Source of the DNA: Alteromonas lipotrueiana
GTDB taxonomy: Bacteria > Pseudomonadota > Gammaproteobacteria > Enterobacterales > Alteromonadaceae
Reading direction: 5' to 3'
NCBI RefSeq assembly: GCF_019249245.1
Contig: NZ_JAESDK010000001.1
Coordinates: 327,246 to 391,245, forward strand
Length of the DNA: 64,000 nt
This document shows, piece after piece, positions 1 through 10,958 of the stretch. The number at the start of each line of letters is the position of its first letter. Position 1 is the first letter of the stretch. The position numbers and the translations under genes were made by a program. The notes beneath the pieces are model-generated. The model was not told where the DNA came from, did no database searches, and was given only the letters and a program-made list of their open reading frames with translations.

Positions 1-854
<854 letters not shown>

Positions 855-965
855 TTATTTTATCAAGGCGGCCTGAGGGCCGCGGTTGTTATTCTGCCGA
901 GTGCCTTAACGTGAGCCAACCCATAGTATATAGGTCAGGCAAAGGTGTTTAAGTTTAACACGATT

Positions 966-998
966 GCAGTACCAGGTATAAATCCAGCCCGGTACTGC
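966..998 (-). terminator. Inverted repeat downstream of slt, possible terminator
   Basis: A perfect 8-bp inverted repeat, GCAGTACC (966-973) and GGTACTGC (991-998), is separated by 17 nt and lies just past the slt stop codon in the leftward direction. There is no clear T-tract after it, so it is at best a weak or Rho-assisted terminator or a 3'-end stabilising stem. Confidence 0.3.
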
Positions 999-1014
999 CA
1001 GACAAAGACGGTGC

Positions 1015-3024
1015 TTAGCGCGGAGCCAGCTGTAGCTGTTGGCCAGAGTGATCAATTTGAGTTGCCGCCGGAATGTGACTGTTGGTCAATTGTTCGAACA
1101 ACGAAGAAGGCGTCCCTAGTTGGTGTTCGTAGATATATCGATAAGCCATAACCGCTTTAACATAATTACGGGTTTCTTTGTAAGGGATATTCTCGATCCA
1201 AATGTCTGTAGCAATGTTATTACTGGCCGGTAACCAGTTCAAAACTTTACGCCAGCCCGCATTATAAGAAGCGGATACCAGCACCGGGTTGTCTGCTAAC
1301 TTATCACCCAGATATCGCAAATACTGCACCCCAAACTGTAAATTTTGTTCGGGCTCAAACAAGGTTGAGCGTTTAAGATTCTTTTTCGCCAGATACCGGG
1401 CGGTACCGGGCATAAGCTGCATTAATCCAGTGGCGCCGGCAGGCGATACGGCGTCAGGCATAAATGAGCTTTCTCGCCGGGCAATAGCCATAGCAAAAGC
1501 CGGTTGAATATCGTAGGTTTTGCCGACCGCCGAAAACTGTGAGGCATAGGCTAAAGGAAACCGTTTTTCAACATCATTTAAATAGCCGCTGCGGGTAAAG
1601 CTAATGATTGATTGATCGTACCAGCCCCATTTGTTTGCAATCAATGCCGCATCTTTTAACTGCGCGCTGTCTACATGTGTTAGCAAATAATGCCATTCAC
1701 GCCGGGCCTGAAACTGACGTCCAAGCTGTAAAAATTCATAGGCTCTTTGTGCGGCCGGGTATTTTTCAACTTCGCTTACCTGATCAGAAGTACGACTAAC
1801 CGGAGCATGCAAAAGCTCTGGGCTAACACCGGCTCGGGCGCTGGCCATAAAACCATAAAAATGACGTTCGCCGGCTAATTCAGCGAATAGTTTTTCGGCT
1901 TGTTCCGGTTTGCCTAAAGCAGCCAGACTACGGGCCCGCCAGTAAGCAAAGTTGTTTGACTGCTGCACCTGCTGAGGTGCTTGTTCAATCAATGCTAACA
2001 CCTTCCCCCACCGCTGATACCGAAGCAAATACGCCATATGCCAGCGCTTCACATCTTGATCAGCCCCTTTTACATCCGCTTTTTCAAGCCAGGCCAGCGC
2101 ATCAGGTTCATCTTCTATGGCTTTACTAAGTGCAATAGCACGGTGAATGTCATGCAACTCCTGTTGGTTGAACAAACGCTTTCGTTTCCAGTAGTGGTAA
2201 GCTTTTACCGCCTTGCCAGGTGCTTGCCAGGCCAGCTTTTTAATACCGTATACCAGAATATGCGTTTCTTGCTCTTTATGATTTAGCGGAAAACGCCGAA
2301 AGTTCAGCACATAGTCGGGTGCATTACGAACCGATAACCACAAATCCCCTAAATAGCGGCTGCGTTTGGGCAATTTCTTTTGTAAATACGGAACCAATCT
2401 GGGGTTGCCAGAAGTCGCAGCTTTACGCATGCGGCCAATAATCAGCGAATCGCTGAGCATACCGGCGGCTTCCCATTGTTTGAAAATAGGATCGCATTCA
2501 TCGGGTTGCGACTGACCACTTAGCCAGATAGGTTTTACTTTATTGAGCCAGTATTTAGGATTACCGGCGTCTTCCAGCTTGTATTGCAGATACTGACAGG
2601 TAATTGTGGCGCCCATGCCTTCCCGGTAATTCGCCAGAAAAACCGTTTTATTATCTGCTTCTGCCAAATACCGAAGCCAGGATGCGCGCAGGCCATAGCT
2701 GGCTGGCTGACCCGCATAGGTGGCCAAAAAAGTTTCTATTTGTGGACGCTGTGCAATAGTTAAGTCACGATACAGTCGTTGACGCACCAGATAAGGGTGT
2801 AGTGGATAATCCTGCAACGCTGCTATATCGTCATCTAGCCCACCTAGTTTGCTACGGGCAGTCGTACGCAGTGCTTTTTCCACCCGCTCAAATTCAGTGC
2901 GTAATTGTGCTTGCCCGTTGTCGGGTAAAAGTTGTGCGGTTGCATTGACGGTGAATAAGATACTCAGCAAAAGAAGATTTGAAAAAATCAGGTTTGCTTT
3001 GAAGATGTATTTGCCATACTGCAT
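1015..3024 (-). CDS. slt: Soluble lytic murein transglycosylase Slt
   Basis: Periplasmic lytic transglycosylase that cleaves MurNAc-GlcNAc bonds with formation of 1,6-anhydroMurNAc. A signal peptide (hydrophobic FSNLLLLSILF, ending near NATAQ) is followed by a long alpha-helical superhelix (the Slt70 U and L domains) and a C-terminal goose-lysozyme-like SLT domain. The catalytic Glu lies in AIARRESSF, near residue 518 counted from the chosen start, followed by GATGLMQLMPGTA and VSASYNAGW. The frame also opens with an ATG three codons earlier (3033), but the AAGGG at 3034-3038 lies 9 nt from the ATG at 3024 and directly abuts the earlier one, so 3024 is preferred. The length, about 669 residues, fits the Slt70 family. 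Confidence 0.93.
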   Translation of the reverse strand: MQYGKYIFKANLIFSNLLLLSILFTVNATAQLLPDNGQAQLRTEFERVEKALRTTARSKLGGLDDDIAALQDYPLHPYLVRQRLYRDLTIAQRPQIETFLATYAGQPASYGLRASWLRYLAEADNKTVFLANYREGMGATITCQYLQYKLEDAGNPKYWLNKVKPIWLSGQSQPDECDPIFKQWEAAGMLSDSLIIGRMRKAATSGNPRLVPYLQKKLPKRSRYLGDLWLSVRNAPDYVLNFRRFPLNHKEQETHILVYGIKKLAWQAPGKAVKAYHYWKRKRLFNQQELHDIHRAIALSKAIEDEPDALAWLEKADVKGADQDVKRWHMAYLLRYQRWGKVLALIEQAPQQVQQSNNFAYWRARSLAALGKPEQAEKLFAELAGERHFYGFMASARAGVSPELLHAPVSRTSDQVSEVEKYPAAQRAYEFLQLGRQFQARREWHYLLTHVDSAQLKDAALIANKWGWYDQSIISFTRSGYLNDVEKRFPLAYASQFSAVGKTYDIQPAFAMAIARRESSFMPDAVSPAGATGLMQLMPGTARYLAKKNLKRSTLFEPEQNLQFGVQYLRYLGDKLADNPVLVSASYNAGWRKVLNWLPASNNIATDIWIENIPYKETRNYVKAVMAYRYIYEHQLGTPSSLFEQLTNSHIPAATQIDHSGQQLQLAPR

Positions 3025-3270
3025 GAATGCCATCCCTTTTGAAGACTAACAACAATGTATTTTGCCCTTAGCAGGCAAAACAATACTACCAGGGTCAACT
3101 GCCCTGCTCTGTCTGTTATGCATAAGTATAGACAAAGAAAATACTGCAGACAGTGAAGAAAAAGTCAGCATAACAAAATATAAGATTTGCTGCGGTAAAT
3201 ACGCTACCCACCAGTTTCTACAGCAACTGCAGGCAAATCAATTATACGCCAGATAATCATAATTTCGAGG

Positions 3271-3299
3271 TTGAATTGTCAAATGAACATCACTATATG
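3271..3299 (+). promoter_or_regulatory. Predicted sigma-70 promoter of fadBA
   Basis: TTGAAT (3271-3276) and TATATG (3294-3299) are separated by exactly 17 bp, placing the transcription start near 3306, about 155 nt upstream of fadB. It lies in the 436-bp slt-fadB divergent spacer, in which I see no credible gene. Just before the fadB ribosome-binding site a small stem (TTCGGC 3434-3439 with GCCGAA 3444-3449) may form in the mRNA. Confidence 0.5.
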
Positions 3300-3310
3300 T
3301 AAACTAAATT

Positions 3311-3324
3311 GAAACACGTGTTTG
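3311..3324 (+). promoter_or_regulatory. Putative PsrA operator upstream of fadB
   Basis: GAAACACGTGTTTG contains the 12-bp perfect palindrome AAACACGTGTTT and matches the published Pseudomonas PsrA consensus (G/C)AAAC-N(2-4)-GTTT(G/C). It would cover about +5 to +18 relative to the predicted start site, a classic repressor position. PsrA is the TetR-family fatty-acid-responsive repressor of fad genes in many gammaproteobacteria. No psrA gene lies in this window, so the regulator is inferred. Confidence 0.6.
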
Positions 3325-3460
3325 AATTTTTGTTGAATTTTTCTTTTGGTTTGTCAAAAATCAATGCACCCTAACGCGTTAATGCACTACAGCAGGTCCA
3401 TGTTTTTGGAATAGATTGCTTACACATTAACAATTCGGCCGTCGCCGAAGGAGAAATAAA

Positions 3461-5611
3461 ATGATATACGAAGACAAAAGCCTGGCAGTCAGTCTGCTAG
3501 AGGATGGTTTTGCTGAACTGGTATTTGATGCTGCTGGTTCAGTGAATAAGTTTGATCAAAAAACAGTTCAGGAACTGGACGAAGCCACTGTTGCACTGAG
3601 CCAGACCAGCGACATAAAAGGTGTAATAGTTCGCAGTGCAAAATCAACGTTTATCGTAGGCGCTGACATAACTGAATTTACGGATATGTTCAGTTTGTCA
3701 AAAGAAGAGATTAACGACTGGGTTGCAAAGACGTCACAAGTGTTTGATCGTTTTGAAGATCTGCCCTTTCCCACCATAGCAGCAGTAAATGGTTTTGCCC
3801 TTGGCGGCGGCTGCGAAATGGCGCTGGCTTGTGACTTACGCGTTGCCGATACTACCGCAGCCATTGGTTTGCCTGAAGTAAAATTAGGTCTGATGCCAGG
3901 CTTTGGCGGCACTGTGCGCTTGCCCCGAATTATCGGCGCTGACAATGCCCTTGAATGGATGACTACCGGTAAGGATCGTAAAGCGCCTAAAGCATTGGCG
4001 GAAGGCGCTGTTGATGCCGTAGTTGCACCTGACAAATTGCAAAGCGCAGCGCTTTCAATGCTAAAAGACGCAGCCGGCGAAACCCTGAACTGGAAAAAAC
4101 GTAGAGCGCAGAAAAAAGCCCCGTTAACACTGGGCAAAAACGAAGCCATGATGAGCTTTTCAACCGCGGCTGCCATGGTAGCTTCAATGGCGGGCAAGCA
4201 TTATCCGGCACCGCATTTAATGGTCGAAACGGTAAAAAATGCCGCTTCAAAAGATCGCGATGGTGCCCTTAAGCTGGAAAATGAAGGCTTTGTTACGCTT
4301 GCTAAAACAAATGCAGCACAAGCTCAAATTGGTATTTTTCTGGCCGACCAGCTGGTAAAAAGCAAAGGCAAAAAGATGGCCAAAGCGGCCACTAAAAAGC
4401 AAAATTTAACCGCCGTTTTAGGCGCGGGTATTATGGGCGGCGGCATTGCCTATCAAAGTGCAGTTAAAGGCACGCCCGTTATCATGAAAGACATCAACCG
4501 TGATGCACTTGATCTTGGCCTCAAAGAAGCGGCCAAAATTTTGGGCAAAGGCATGCAAAAAGGCAAGGTTGATGCATCTAAAATGGCAACAACCCTTAAT
4601 GCTATTACCCCGACACTGGACTACGACACACTTAAAGACGCTGACTTAGTTATTGAAGCGGTAGTAGAAAATCCAAAAGTGAAAGCATCGGTTTTAAAAG
4701 AAACCGAACAAGTGGTTGCCGATGATGCCATTATTTGCTCAAACACGTCGACCATTTCTATCAACAAGCTTGCTGAAAGCCTGAATAAGCCAGAACGTTT
4801 TTGTGGTATGCACTTCTTCAACCCCGTGCATCGTATGCCCCTGGTCGAGATTATCCGTGGTGAAAAAACCTCTGATGACACCATTAACGCTGTCGTCGCC
4901 GCCACTATGAAAATGGGTAAAACACCGATTGTAGTAAACGACTGCCCCGGCTTTTTAGTTAATCGGGTGCTGTTTCCGTACTTCGCCGGCTTTAGCCAGC
5001 TGGTACTTGATGGCGCAGACTTTGCCCAGGTCGACAAAGTAATGGAAAAAGTCTTTGGCTGGCCAATGGGTCCGGCATATTTGCTTGATGTAGTGGGTAT
5101 GGATACTGCCAATCATGCGTCTGGCGTAATGGCTGAAGGCTTTCCTGAGCGCATGAGCAAGCTGGACAACGATCCGGTAACGCTGATGTACAACGAAGAG
5201 CGCTACGGCCAGAAAAACGGCAAAGGTTTTTATGAGTACGGCACCGACAAACGGGGTCGTCCGACTAAAAATGCGGCTGAGCGCGCTTACGAGCTGATTA
5301 ATGCTCAGGCGGCCGATACGCAGGAGTTTGATAAAGACGAAGTTATCGCGCGATTAATGATTCCTATGGCCAACGAAACCATTCGCTGTTTAGAAGAAGG
5401 CATTGTAGCAAGTGCTGCTGAAGCCGATATGGCGTTGTTGTATGGCATTGGCTTTCCTCCGTTTAGAGGAGGTGTATTCCGCTGGATTGAAACTATGGGG
5501 GTCGACAAGTTTGTTGAGTTGGCCGACAAGTATGCCCATTTGGGACCACTGTATGAAGTGACCGAAGGCACCCGCGAGATGGCGGCAAATAACAAGTCGT
5601 ACTTCGCATAA
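3461..5611 (+). CDS. fadB: Fatty acid oxidation complex subunit alpha FadB
   Basis: Multifunctional beta-oxidation enzyme with enoyl-CoA hydratase/isomerase activity in the N-terminal part and L-3-hydroxyacyl-CoA dehydrogenase activity in the C-terminal part. It forms the alpha subunit of the alpha2beta2 complex with FadA. The crotonase domain (about residues 1-190) carries both catalytic glutamates, E119 in GGGCEMAL and E139 in GLPEVKLG, and the oxyanion-hole segment IVGADITEF. The NAD-binding Rossmann motif [10 protein letters not shown] lies near residue 325, and the dehydrogenase signature [14 protein letters not shown] contains the catalytic His. At 716 residues it has the normal length. 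A strong GGAG ribosome-binding site lies 7 nt before the ATG. fadA follows after 18 bp in the same operon, probably under fatty-acid control through the operator at 3311. Confidence 0.97.
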   Translation: MIYEDKSLAVSLLEDGFAELVFDAAGSVNKFDQKTVQELDEATVALSQTSDIKGVIVRSAKSTFIVGADITEFTDMFSLSKEEINDWVAKTSQVFDRFEDLPFPTIAAVNGFALGGGCEMALACDLRVADTTAAIGLPEVKLGLMPGFGGTVRLPRIIGADNALEWMTTGKDRKAPKALAEGAVDAVVAPDKLQSAALSMLKDAAGETLNWKKRRAQKKAPLTLGKNEAMMSFSTAAAMVASMAGKHYPAPHLMVETVKNAASKDRDGALKLENEGFVTLAKTNAAQAQIGIFLADQLVKSKGKKMAKAATKKQNLTAVLGAGIMGGGIAYQSAVKGTPVIMKDINRDALDLGLKEAAKILGKGMQKGKVDASKMATTLNAITPTLDYDTLKDADLVIEAVVENPKVKASVLKETEQVVADDAIICSNTSTISINKLAESLNKPERFCGMHFFNPVHRMPLVEIIRGEKTSDDTINAVVAATMKMGKTPIVVNDCPGFLVNRVLFPYFAGFSQLVLDGADFAQVDKVMEKVFGWPMGPAYLLDVVGMDTANHASGVMAEGFPERMSKLDNDPVTLMYNEERYGQKNGKGFYEYGTDKRGRPTKNAAERAYELINAQAADTQEFDKDEVIARLMIPMANETIRCLEEGIVASAAEADMALLYGIGFPPFRGGVFRWIETMGVDKFVELADKYAHLGPLYEVTEGTREMAANNKSYFA

Positions 5612-6793
<1,182 letters not shown>

Positions 6794-6814
6794 TTATTCC
6801 AGCTAGACACTATT

Positions 6815-6843
6815 AAAAAGGAGCCTTACCGGCTCCTTTTTTT
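6815..6843 (+). terminator. Rho-independent terminator of fadBA
   Basis: AAAAAGGAGCC (6815-6825) pairs with GGCTCCTTTTT (6831-6841) around a 5-nt loop and runs into a T-tract, 22 bp after the fadA stop. Confidence 0.9.
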
Positions 6844-6926
6844 GTATTTGTCACAATTAAGTTGCCTTATTATCTTAGTTTTTGGTTATATTCATTGTTA
6901 TAAGCTTATTATCTGCGGTATTTTCA

Positions 6927-7466
6927 ATGACTTTACACTTAGGCCGGGCACTGTGTCTGGCGGCGTTATTGCTTGCCCCCTCAGTTTGGGCTGAAACTAT
7001 AGCCACCCATACAAAATCCATTTATCTGGTTCGCCATGCCGAAAAAATAATCTCTGATTCTCATACACAAGATCCGCAGTTAACTGAGTGTGGTCACGCC
7101 CGGGCTCAATCTTTAGCGCATTTTTTTAAAAAGGTGCCGTTAAACGCGGTTTATAGCACCAACTATCTGCGCACTTTGCATACCGCAGAACCTGTCGCAA
7201 ACGCTCATAACCTAAAAATACAAGAATACAATCCGCGTCAACTGGAACAGTTTGCGCAATCTTTGCTCCAGCAGTCAGATGATCTCATTTTAGTGGTAGG
7301 TCATAGCAATACCACCGCCACGTTGGCCGGGCTATTAAGCGCACAGCCGGTTTCTGCACTAACCGAAGCAGATTATGACAGACTGTATCAGGTAGTACTC
7401 AACGCTGGTAACGCGCAGGTTAATGTGTTCCACCAGACATTTAAGTGCTCTGACCAACAAAAATAA
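6927..7466 (+). CDS. Secreted histidine phosphatase superfamily protein
   Basis: Branch-1 histidine phosphatase (phosphoglycerate-mutase-like fold). The phosphohistidine motif LVRHAEK lies about 11 residues after a predicted signal peptide (hydrophobic core LCLAALLLAP, cleavage near VWA), with the second conserved His in VVGHSNT and a conserved Arg in YLRTLHTA. It should therefore act in the periplasm. The frame extends upstream to a TTG at 6882, but the ATG at 6927 begins a clean signal peptide and is preferred, giving 179 residues. The substrate is unknown; the SixA-like label that such proteins sometimes carry would be a guess. Confidence 0.8.
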   Translation: MTLHLGRALCLAALLLAPSVWAETIATHTKSIYLVRHAEKIISDSHTQDPQLTECGHARAQSLAHFFKKVPLNAVYSTNYLRTLHTAEPVANAHNLKIQEYNPRQLEQFAQSLLQQSDDLILVVGHSNTTATLAGLLSAQPVSALTEADYDRLYQVVLNAGNAQVNVFHQTFKCSDQQK

Positions 7467-7609
7467 TCAGTATATCGCTTTAGGTTTTGTTTAACAGAAC
7501 AGCCAATACAACATAACCGGCTATTGGCATTGTATAAATGCCGGGGGTTTTGGGGCCATTGATACAAGACCCTTTTGTTGTTTTGTGAGGTATTCTTGCA
7601 CAGCCAATC

Positions 7610-7670
7610 AAAAACCGTCAGCCGGTGACAAGTTAAAAAAATTACTGTAAAACCCAGTGACGGTTTTTTT
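7610..7670 (+). terminator. Long-loop terminator-like inverted repeat
   Basis: AAAAACCGTCA (7610-7620) and TGACGGTTTTT (7658-7668) form a perfect 11-bp stem ending in a run of seven T, with an unusually long 37-nt loop. It lies between the phosphatase and phzF genes and ends 17 bp before the phzF ATG, so it could terminate upstream transcription or act as a leader element of the next gene. Confidence 0.55.
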
Positions 7671-7686
7671 AAACAGGTTATCAATA

Positions 7687-8526
7687 ATGAAGTTAACACT
7701 GGATATTGTTAATGCATTTACTCGAACTCAGTTTAAAGGTAATCCGGCAGCGGTAGTTGTGACCGATACGCCCTTAGACGAAACGTTGATGCAAAATATC
7801 GCGAGTCAAAATAATCTATCAGAAACCGCATTTTTAAGCCTACCATCTAATGCTGATACACCTTTTGATTACCAAATTCGCTGGTTTTCGCCGGTTTGTG
7901 AAATTAATTTTTGTGGTCATGCCTCGCTAGCCTCTGCCAGCGTAATTTTTACGGCAAAGCCCGATCTCCAAACCATTACATTTTTTGCTGACGTGGTAGG
8001 CGTATTTCAAATTGAACGACTTTCTGATGGCCGCCTTGAAATGATGTTTCCTAACCGGATGCCTGAGCCTGTTGCTGTTATTCCAGAGGCGTTGTTAACC
8101 GGATTGTCTCAAAAACCCGTTGAAGTTTTAAAAAATGATCAGGCTTATTTTGCTGTTTTTGAGCACGCATCGCAGATCCATCAAATAACACAAAATCCTA
8201 ATATAATCGCGTCGTTAGCTCCATTGGATGTGGTGATTACCGCGCCCGGTGAGGCAAACGCGTTGAGCGAAGCTAACGTATCAGAAGATAGCGTTGACTT
8301 TGTTTCGCGGTATTTTTGGCCAGCCAATGGCTCAGATGAAGACCCGGTTACCGGCTCTATTCATACCGGGCTTGCCCCCTATTGGGCGCGGCGCTTAAAC
8401 AAAACAACATTAAAAGCCTATCAGGCCTCGGCCCGGGGCGGCAGGCTTGAGTGCCGGGTAACGCCAGAAAAGGTATATATTTGCGGTGCAGTCGTACCCT
8501 ACTTAACCGGCACCATCAACGTATAG
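7687..8526 (+). CDS. PhzF family isomerase/epimerase-like protein
   Basis: PhzF-family enzyme with the diaminopimelate-epimerase-like two-domain fold. Motifs: FKGNPAAVV near the N-terminus, NNLSETAFL with the conserved active-site Glu, FCGHASLAS, and in the C-terminal half DEDPVTGSIHTGLAPYW and ARGGRLEC. The frame is open from a TTG at 7657, but the ATG at 7687 has an AGG 9 nt upstream and gives the canonical start MKLTLDIVNAFT, 279 residues. Proteins of this family outside phenazine clusters mostly have no assigned reaction. No phenazine genes are nearby, so the substrate is unknown. Confidence 0.88.
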   Translation: MKLTLDIVNAFTRTQFKGNPAAVVVTDTPLDETLMQNIASQNNLSETAFLSLPSNADTPFDYQIRWFSPVCEINFCGHASLASASVIFTAKPDLQTITFFADVVGVFQIERLSDGRLEMMFPNRMPEPVAVIPEALLTGLSQKPVEVLKNDQAYFAVFEHASQIHQITQNPNIIASLAPLDVVITAPGEANALSEANVSEDSVDFVSRYFWPANGSDEDPVTGSIHTGLAPYWARRLNKTTLKAYQASARGGRLECRVTPEKVYICGAVVPYLTGTINV

Positions 8527-8573
8527 CCTTTCGCCGGCGCTTAGCATAATAAAATTACAACCAGGGAATCAGT

Positions 8574-9047
8574 ATGCCGAATGTCAGTGTGTTTGTAGAT
8601 GTGCAAAATGTGTATTACACCACCCGCAGTAGTTTTGGCAAAAACTTTGACTACAACCGCTTTTGGGCGCACGTATCGCAGCAATACCAGATTACGCAGG
8701 CGTTTGCCTATGCGGTGGATAAAAACGATGAAAAACAAAAACAATTTCAAAATATACTGCGGGCTATTGGTTTTGAAGTAAAACTGAAACCTTATATTCA
8801 GCGCGCCGATGGTTCGGCAAAAGGCGACTGGGATGTAGGTATAGCAGTTGATATGATGGAATACGCAGCGCAAAGCGATGCGATGATTCTGGTATCAGGC
8901 GATGGCGATTTTGATATTTTGGTCGAGCGTATAAAACATAAATACAATATTCCCGTAGAAGTGTATGGCGCGCCGTCATTAACCGCTGCCAGTTTACAGC
9001 GTGCCGCCAGTCGCTTTACGCCCATTGATCACAGTTTATTGCTTTAA
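8574..9047 (+). CDS. NYN domain (LabA/DUF88-type) putative ribonuclease
   Basis: A 157-residue NYN-domain protein of the PIN-like nuclease superfamily. The acidic active-site residues are visible in VFVDVQNVYY (residues 6-15), KGDWDVGIAVDM and VSGDGDFDILVERI, the usual Asp cluster. NYN proteins are predicted metal-dependent RNases; the target of this one is unknown. An AGGGA sits about 7 nt before the ATG. The next gene (DUF805) follows in the same direction after 30 bp. Confidence 0.85.
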   Translation: MPNVSVFVDVQNVYYTTRSSFGKNFDYNRFWAHVSQQYQITQAFAYAVDKNDEKQKQFQNILRAIGFEVKLKPYIQRADGSAKGDWDVGIAVDMMEYAAQSDAMILVSGDGDFDILVERIKHKYNIPVEVYGAPSLTAASLQRAASRFTPIDHSLLL

Positions 9048-9077
9048 CGGTTACCTTTTTAATAAAGGAGCATCACT

Positions 9078-9419
9078 ATGTATTGGTACAAACACGTACT
9101 TAAAAATTATGCGGTTTTTTCGGGCCGGGCCCGGCGTACCGAATACTGGGGCTTTCAAGCAGTCAATATTGCCCTTATTGCTTCATTTGTAATTTTGAGC
9201 AAGTTTATAGGGGCATTTGATACTATTGGAATGATTTATAATTTACTTATACTTGTTCCCAGTGTGGCGGTAACAATGCGAAGACTTCATGATACCGATC
9301 GCTCTGGCTGGTGGTGGCTGGTGTCATTTATTCCCATAATAGGCCCAATCGTGTTACTGGTATTTATGCTTTTTGACAGCACACCTGACGACAATCAATA
9401 TGGGCCCTATCCCAAATAA
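9078..9419 (+). CDS. DUF805 family small membrane protein
   Basis: A 113-residue inner-membrane protein matching the DUF805 (YhaH/YhaI) pattern: an N-terminal FSGRARRTEYW segment, then hydrophobic helices around residues 30-47, 52-68 and 81-101, with the conserved RRLHDTDRSGWW turn. Function unknown in the family. A strong AAGGAG ribosome-binding site is present. The stop codon lies one base from the convergent end of the next gene, so the two transcripts may overlap. Confidence 0.85.
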   Translation: MYWYKHVLKNYAVFSGRARRTEYWGFQAVNIALIASFVILSKFIGAFDTIGMIYNLLILVPSVAVTMRRLHDTDRSGWWWLVSFIPIIGPIVLLVFMLFDSTPDDNQYGPYPK

Positions 9420-9420
9420 G

Positions 9421-10683
9421 TTACCAGACAATTTTCCACCATAAAAACAGGGCCAGAAACCCAAACAGGTAAATTAACCCAAGATAGCTGAACAGGGTCA
9501 GTATTGGTCCGCTTTTAACCTCTGGCGCTAGCGGGGCCCGCTTCACCAGCCGATGATTGAGCCAGGCGAACATCGGCGTGGTGATAAACGCCAGGGTCAT
9601 GGCAAAACTTAGCATTGCCAGTAATGCCGATTTAAAAAACAGTACGATAATAAAACTGACCACCGCCACAATAAGTAATACTTTAGCAAACAAACCATGC
9701 GATGCTTCTTTATCGCCTCTTGCCAGCACCAGAGCTTCGGCTACCGCTCGCGAGTAACCATCATACACCGTAAGCGCCGACCCAAAAATACATAAAAAAG
9801 CAATAAGAGCGATAAGTGACTGGGACCATTCACCGATAGTGCTGGCATACATACCAACCAGCTGTTGGGCAAAGCCAATACTTCCCGAGGCCAGTGCCTG
9901 CGGCGTTCCATGTAAAACCAGTGCCCCCAGAGATAAAAACACCAGAGCTAAAAACAGCGTGGTAAAATAGCCTAAATTAAAATCAAACATTGCCGAACGT
10001 GGGGTCACTGCAGCTTCTTTACACTGGCGCTTTAACCACAGCGATGTAATTGCCGAAATTTCAATTGGGGCAGGCATCCACCCCATCGTCACCACCAAAA
10101 AGCCAATTGCGGCCAAGGTCCAGGGCGACGGAGAAACATAGTCTGCGGGGGCTACCGGGCCATTATTAAAGGCCACAGCTGTAGCAGCCACAGTAGCCAT
10201 CACCAGCAATATCATAATGACCTTAGCCACATTATCGAGCGCTCTGAAATGACCCGCCAACAGAATAAATAAAATCGCGGCCAGCAGTAGTGCCGCCATA
10301 ATAGGCAAAGGTAGCGCGAGCGGCAAAAAGTAGCTCAGCAGACTGGCCGAGAACATCAAAAGCGCTGCAGCATTAACCACCGCCGATAAGCTGTTAAGCG
10401 CCAGGGCAACCAATAAATAGCCTTTGCCCATTTCTAAATAACCGGTTTGCAGCGTTTTGTGGGTACTAATGGTGTAGCTAACCCCGGCACGAAAAAATGG
10501 ATACTTAAGTAAATTGACCATTAGCACTAAAAAGGCGAGTTGCCAGCCAAATTTTGCCCCAGCCTGGGTAGAAGCGACCAGGTGACTGCCGCCAATTGAA
10601 GCGGTAGCCATTAACACACCTGGACCTAATAGCTTTATAACACTGCCCAGCTTCGTCTCGGTTGTATTTACCGCCTTTTCCAC
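9421..10683 (-). CDS. Nramp-related divalent metal transporter lacking the DPGN motif
   Basis: Polytopic inner-membrane protein of the Nramp (SLC11) superfamily with about 11 helices. The first helix reads LGPGVLMATASIGGSHLV where canonical Nramp proteins have the metal-binding DPGN, and the sixth-helix region reads GWMPAPIEISA rather than the usual MPH motif. It therefore belongs to a divergent branch whose substrate cannot be read from the sequence. The open frame reaches back to a TTG at 10755 and contains an ATG at 10731, but neither has a ribosome-binding site. A GTG at 10683 has AAAGGA 7 nt upstream and leaves a 14-residue N-terminus before the first helix, so I chose it (420 residues). 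A short ORF lies just upstream. Confidence 0.8.
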   Translation of the reverse strand: MEKAVNTTETKLGSVIKLLGPGVLMATASIGGSHLVASTQAGAKFGWQLAFLVLMVNLLKYPFFRAGVSYTISTHKTLQTGYLEMGKGYLLVALALNSLSAVVNAAALLMFSASLLSYFLPLALPLPIMAALLLAAILFILLAGHFRALDNVAKVIMILLVMATVAATAVAFNNGPVAPADYVSPSPWTLAAIGFLVVTMGWMPAPIEISAITSLWLKRQCKEAAVTPRSAMFDFNLGYFTTLFLALVFLSLGALVLHGTPQALASGSIGFAQQLVGMYASTIGEWSQSLIALIAFLCIFGSALTVYDGYSRAVAEALVLARGDKEASHGLFAKVLLIVAVVSFIIVLFFKSALLAMLSFAMTLAFITTPMFAWLNHRLVKRAPLAPEVKSGPILTLFSYLGLIYLFGFLALFLWWKIVW

Positions 10684-10702
10684 TGCTACATCCTTTACTT
10701 TG

Positions 10703-10762
10703 TCATTTACCCCTAAAGAGCCTGCTAGCATTGCACTTTCGTGCAACAGGTTCAATTGCCAT
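10703..10762 (-). CDS. Possible 19-codon leader ORF upstream of the Nramp-like gene
   Basis: An ATG at 10762 preceded 6 nt upstream by AAGGA opens a 19-codon frame (starting MAIEPVARKC) that ends in TGA at 10703-10705, 19 bp before the GTG start of the transporter and in a different frame. This is the best ribosome-binding site in the 5' region, so ribosomes are likely to load here. It may be a regulatory leader or a sign that the transporter's true start is downstream. A sequencing or evolutionary frameshift fusing it to the transporter is an alternative. Confidence 0.4.
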   Translation of the reverse strand: MAIEPVARKCNASRLFRGK

Positions 10763-10958
10763 GTAAATTCCTTGTTGACTGATTATTTTACATAAGTACT
10801 TTATGGTTCACTTCCCTATTATTTAAATAGCGCCTGATATGACGTCCAGCATGCCACCAGCACTTATCAACATATGCAAAACTTAAATGCATAAAAAACA
10901 GTACCGTAAAAAGTAAGATTTACGTATTTATTGTTATTTACAGGAATAGGCAGACGAT

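Noticed and set aside
868..883. GCGGCC-TGAG-GGCCGC hairpin upstream of pepQ
   Set aside because: A perfect 6-bp stem, but no T-tract on either strand and it lies within the pepQ 5' region; not enough to call a terminator or operator.
3062..3256. 64-codon ORF in the slt-fadB spacer
   Set aside because: No ribosome-binding site and low-complexity, spacer-like composition; more likely non-coding.
3568..4197. 209-codon ORF on the minus strand
   Set aside because: Lies wholly inside fadB on the opposite strand; its composition is what antisense of a coding frame gives, and there is no ribosome-binding site.
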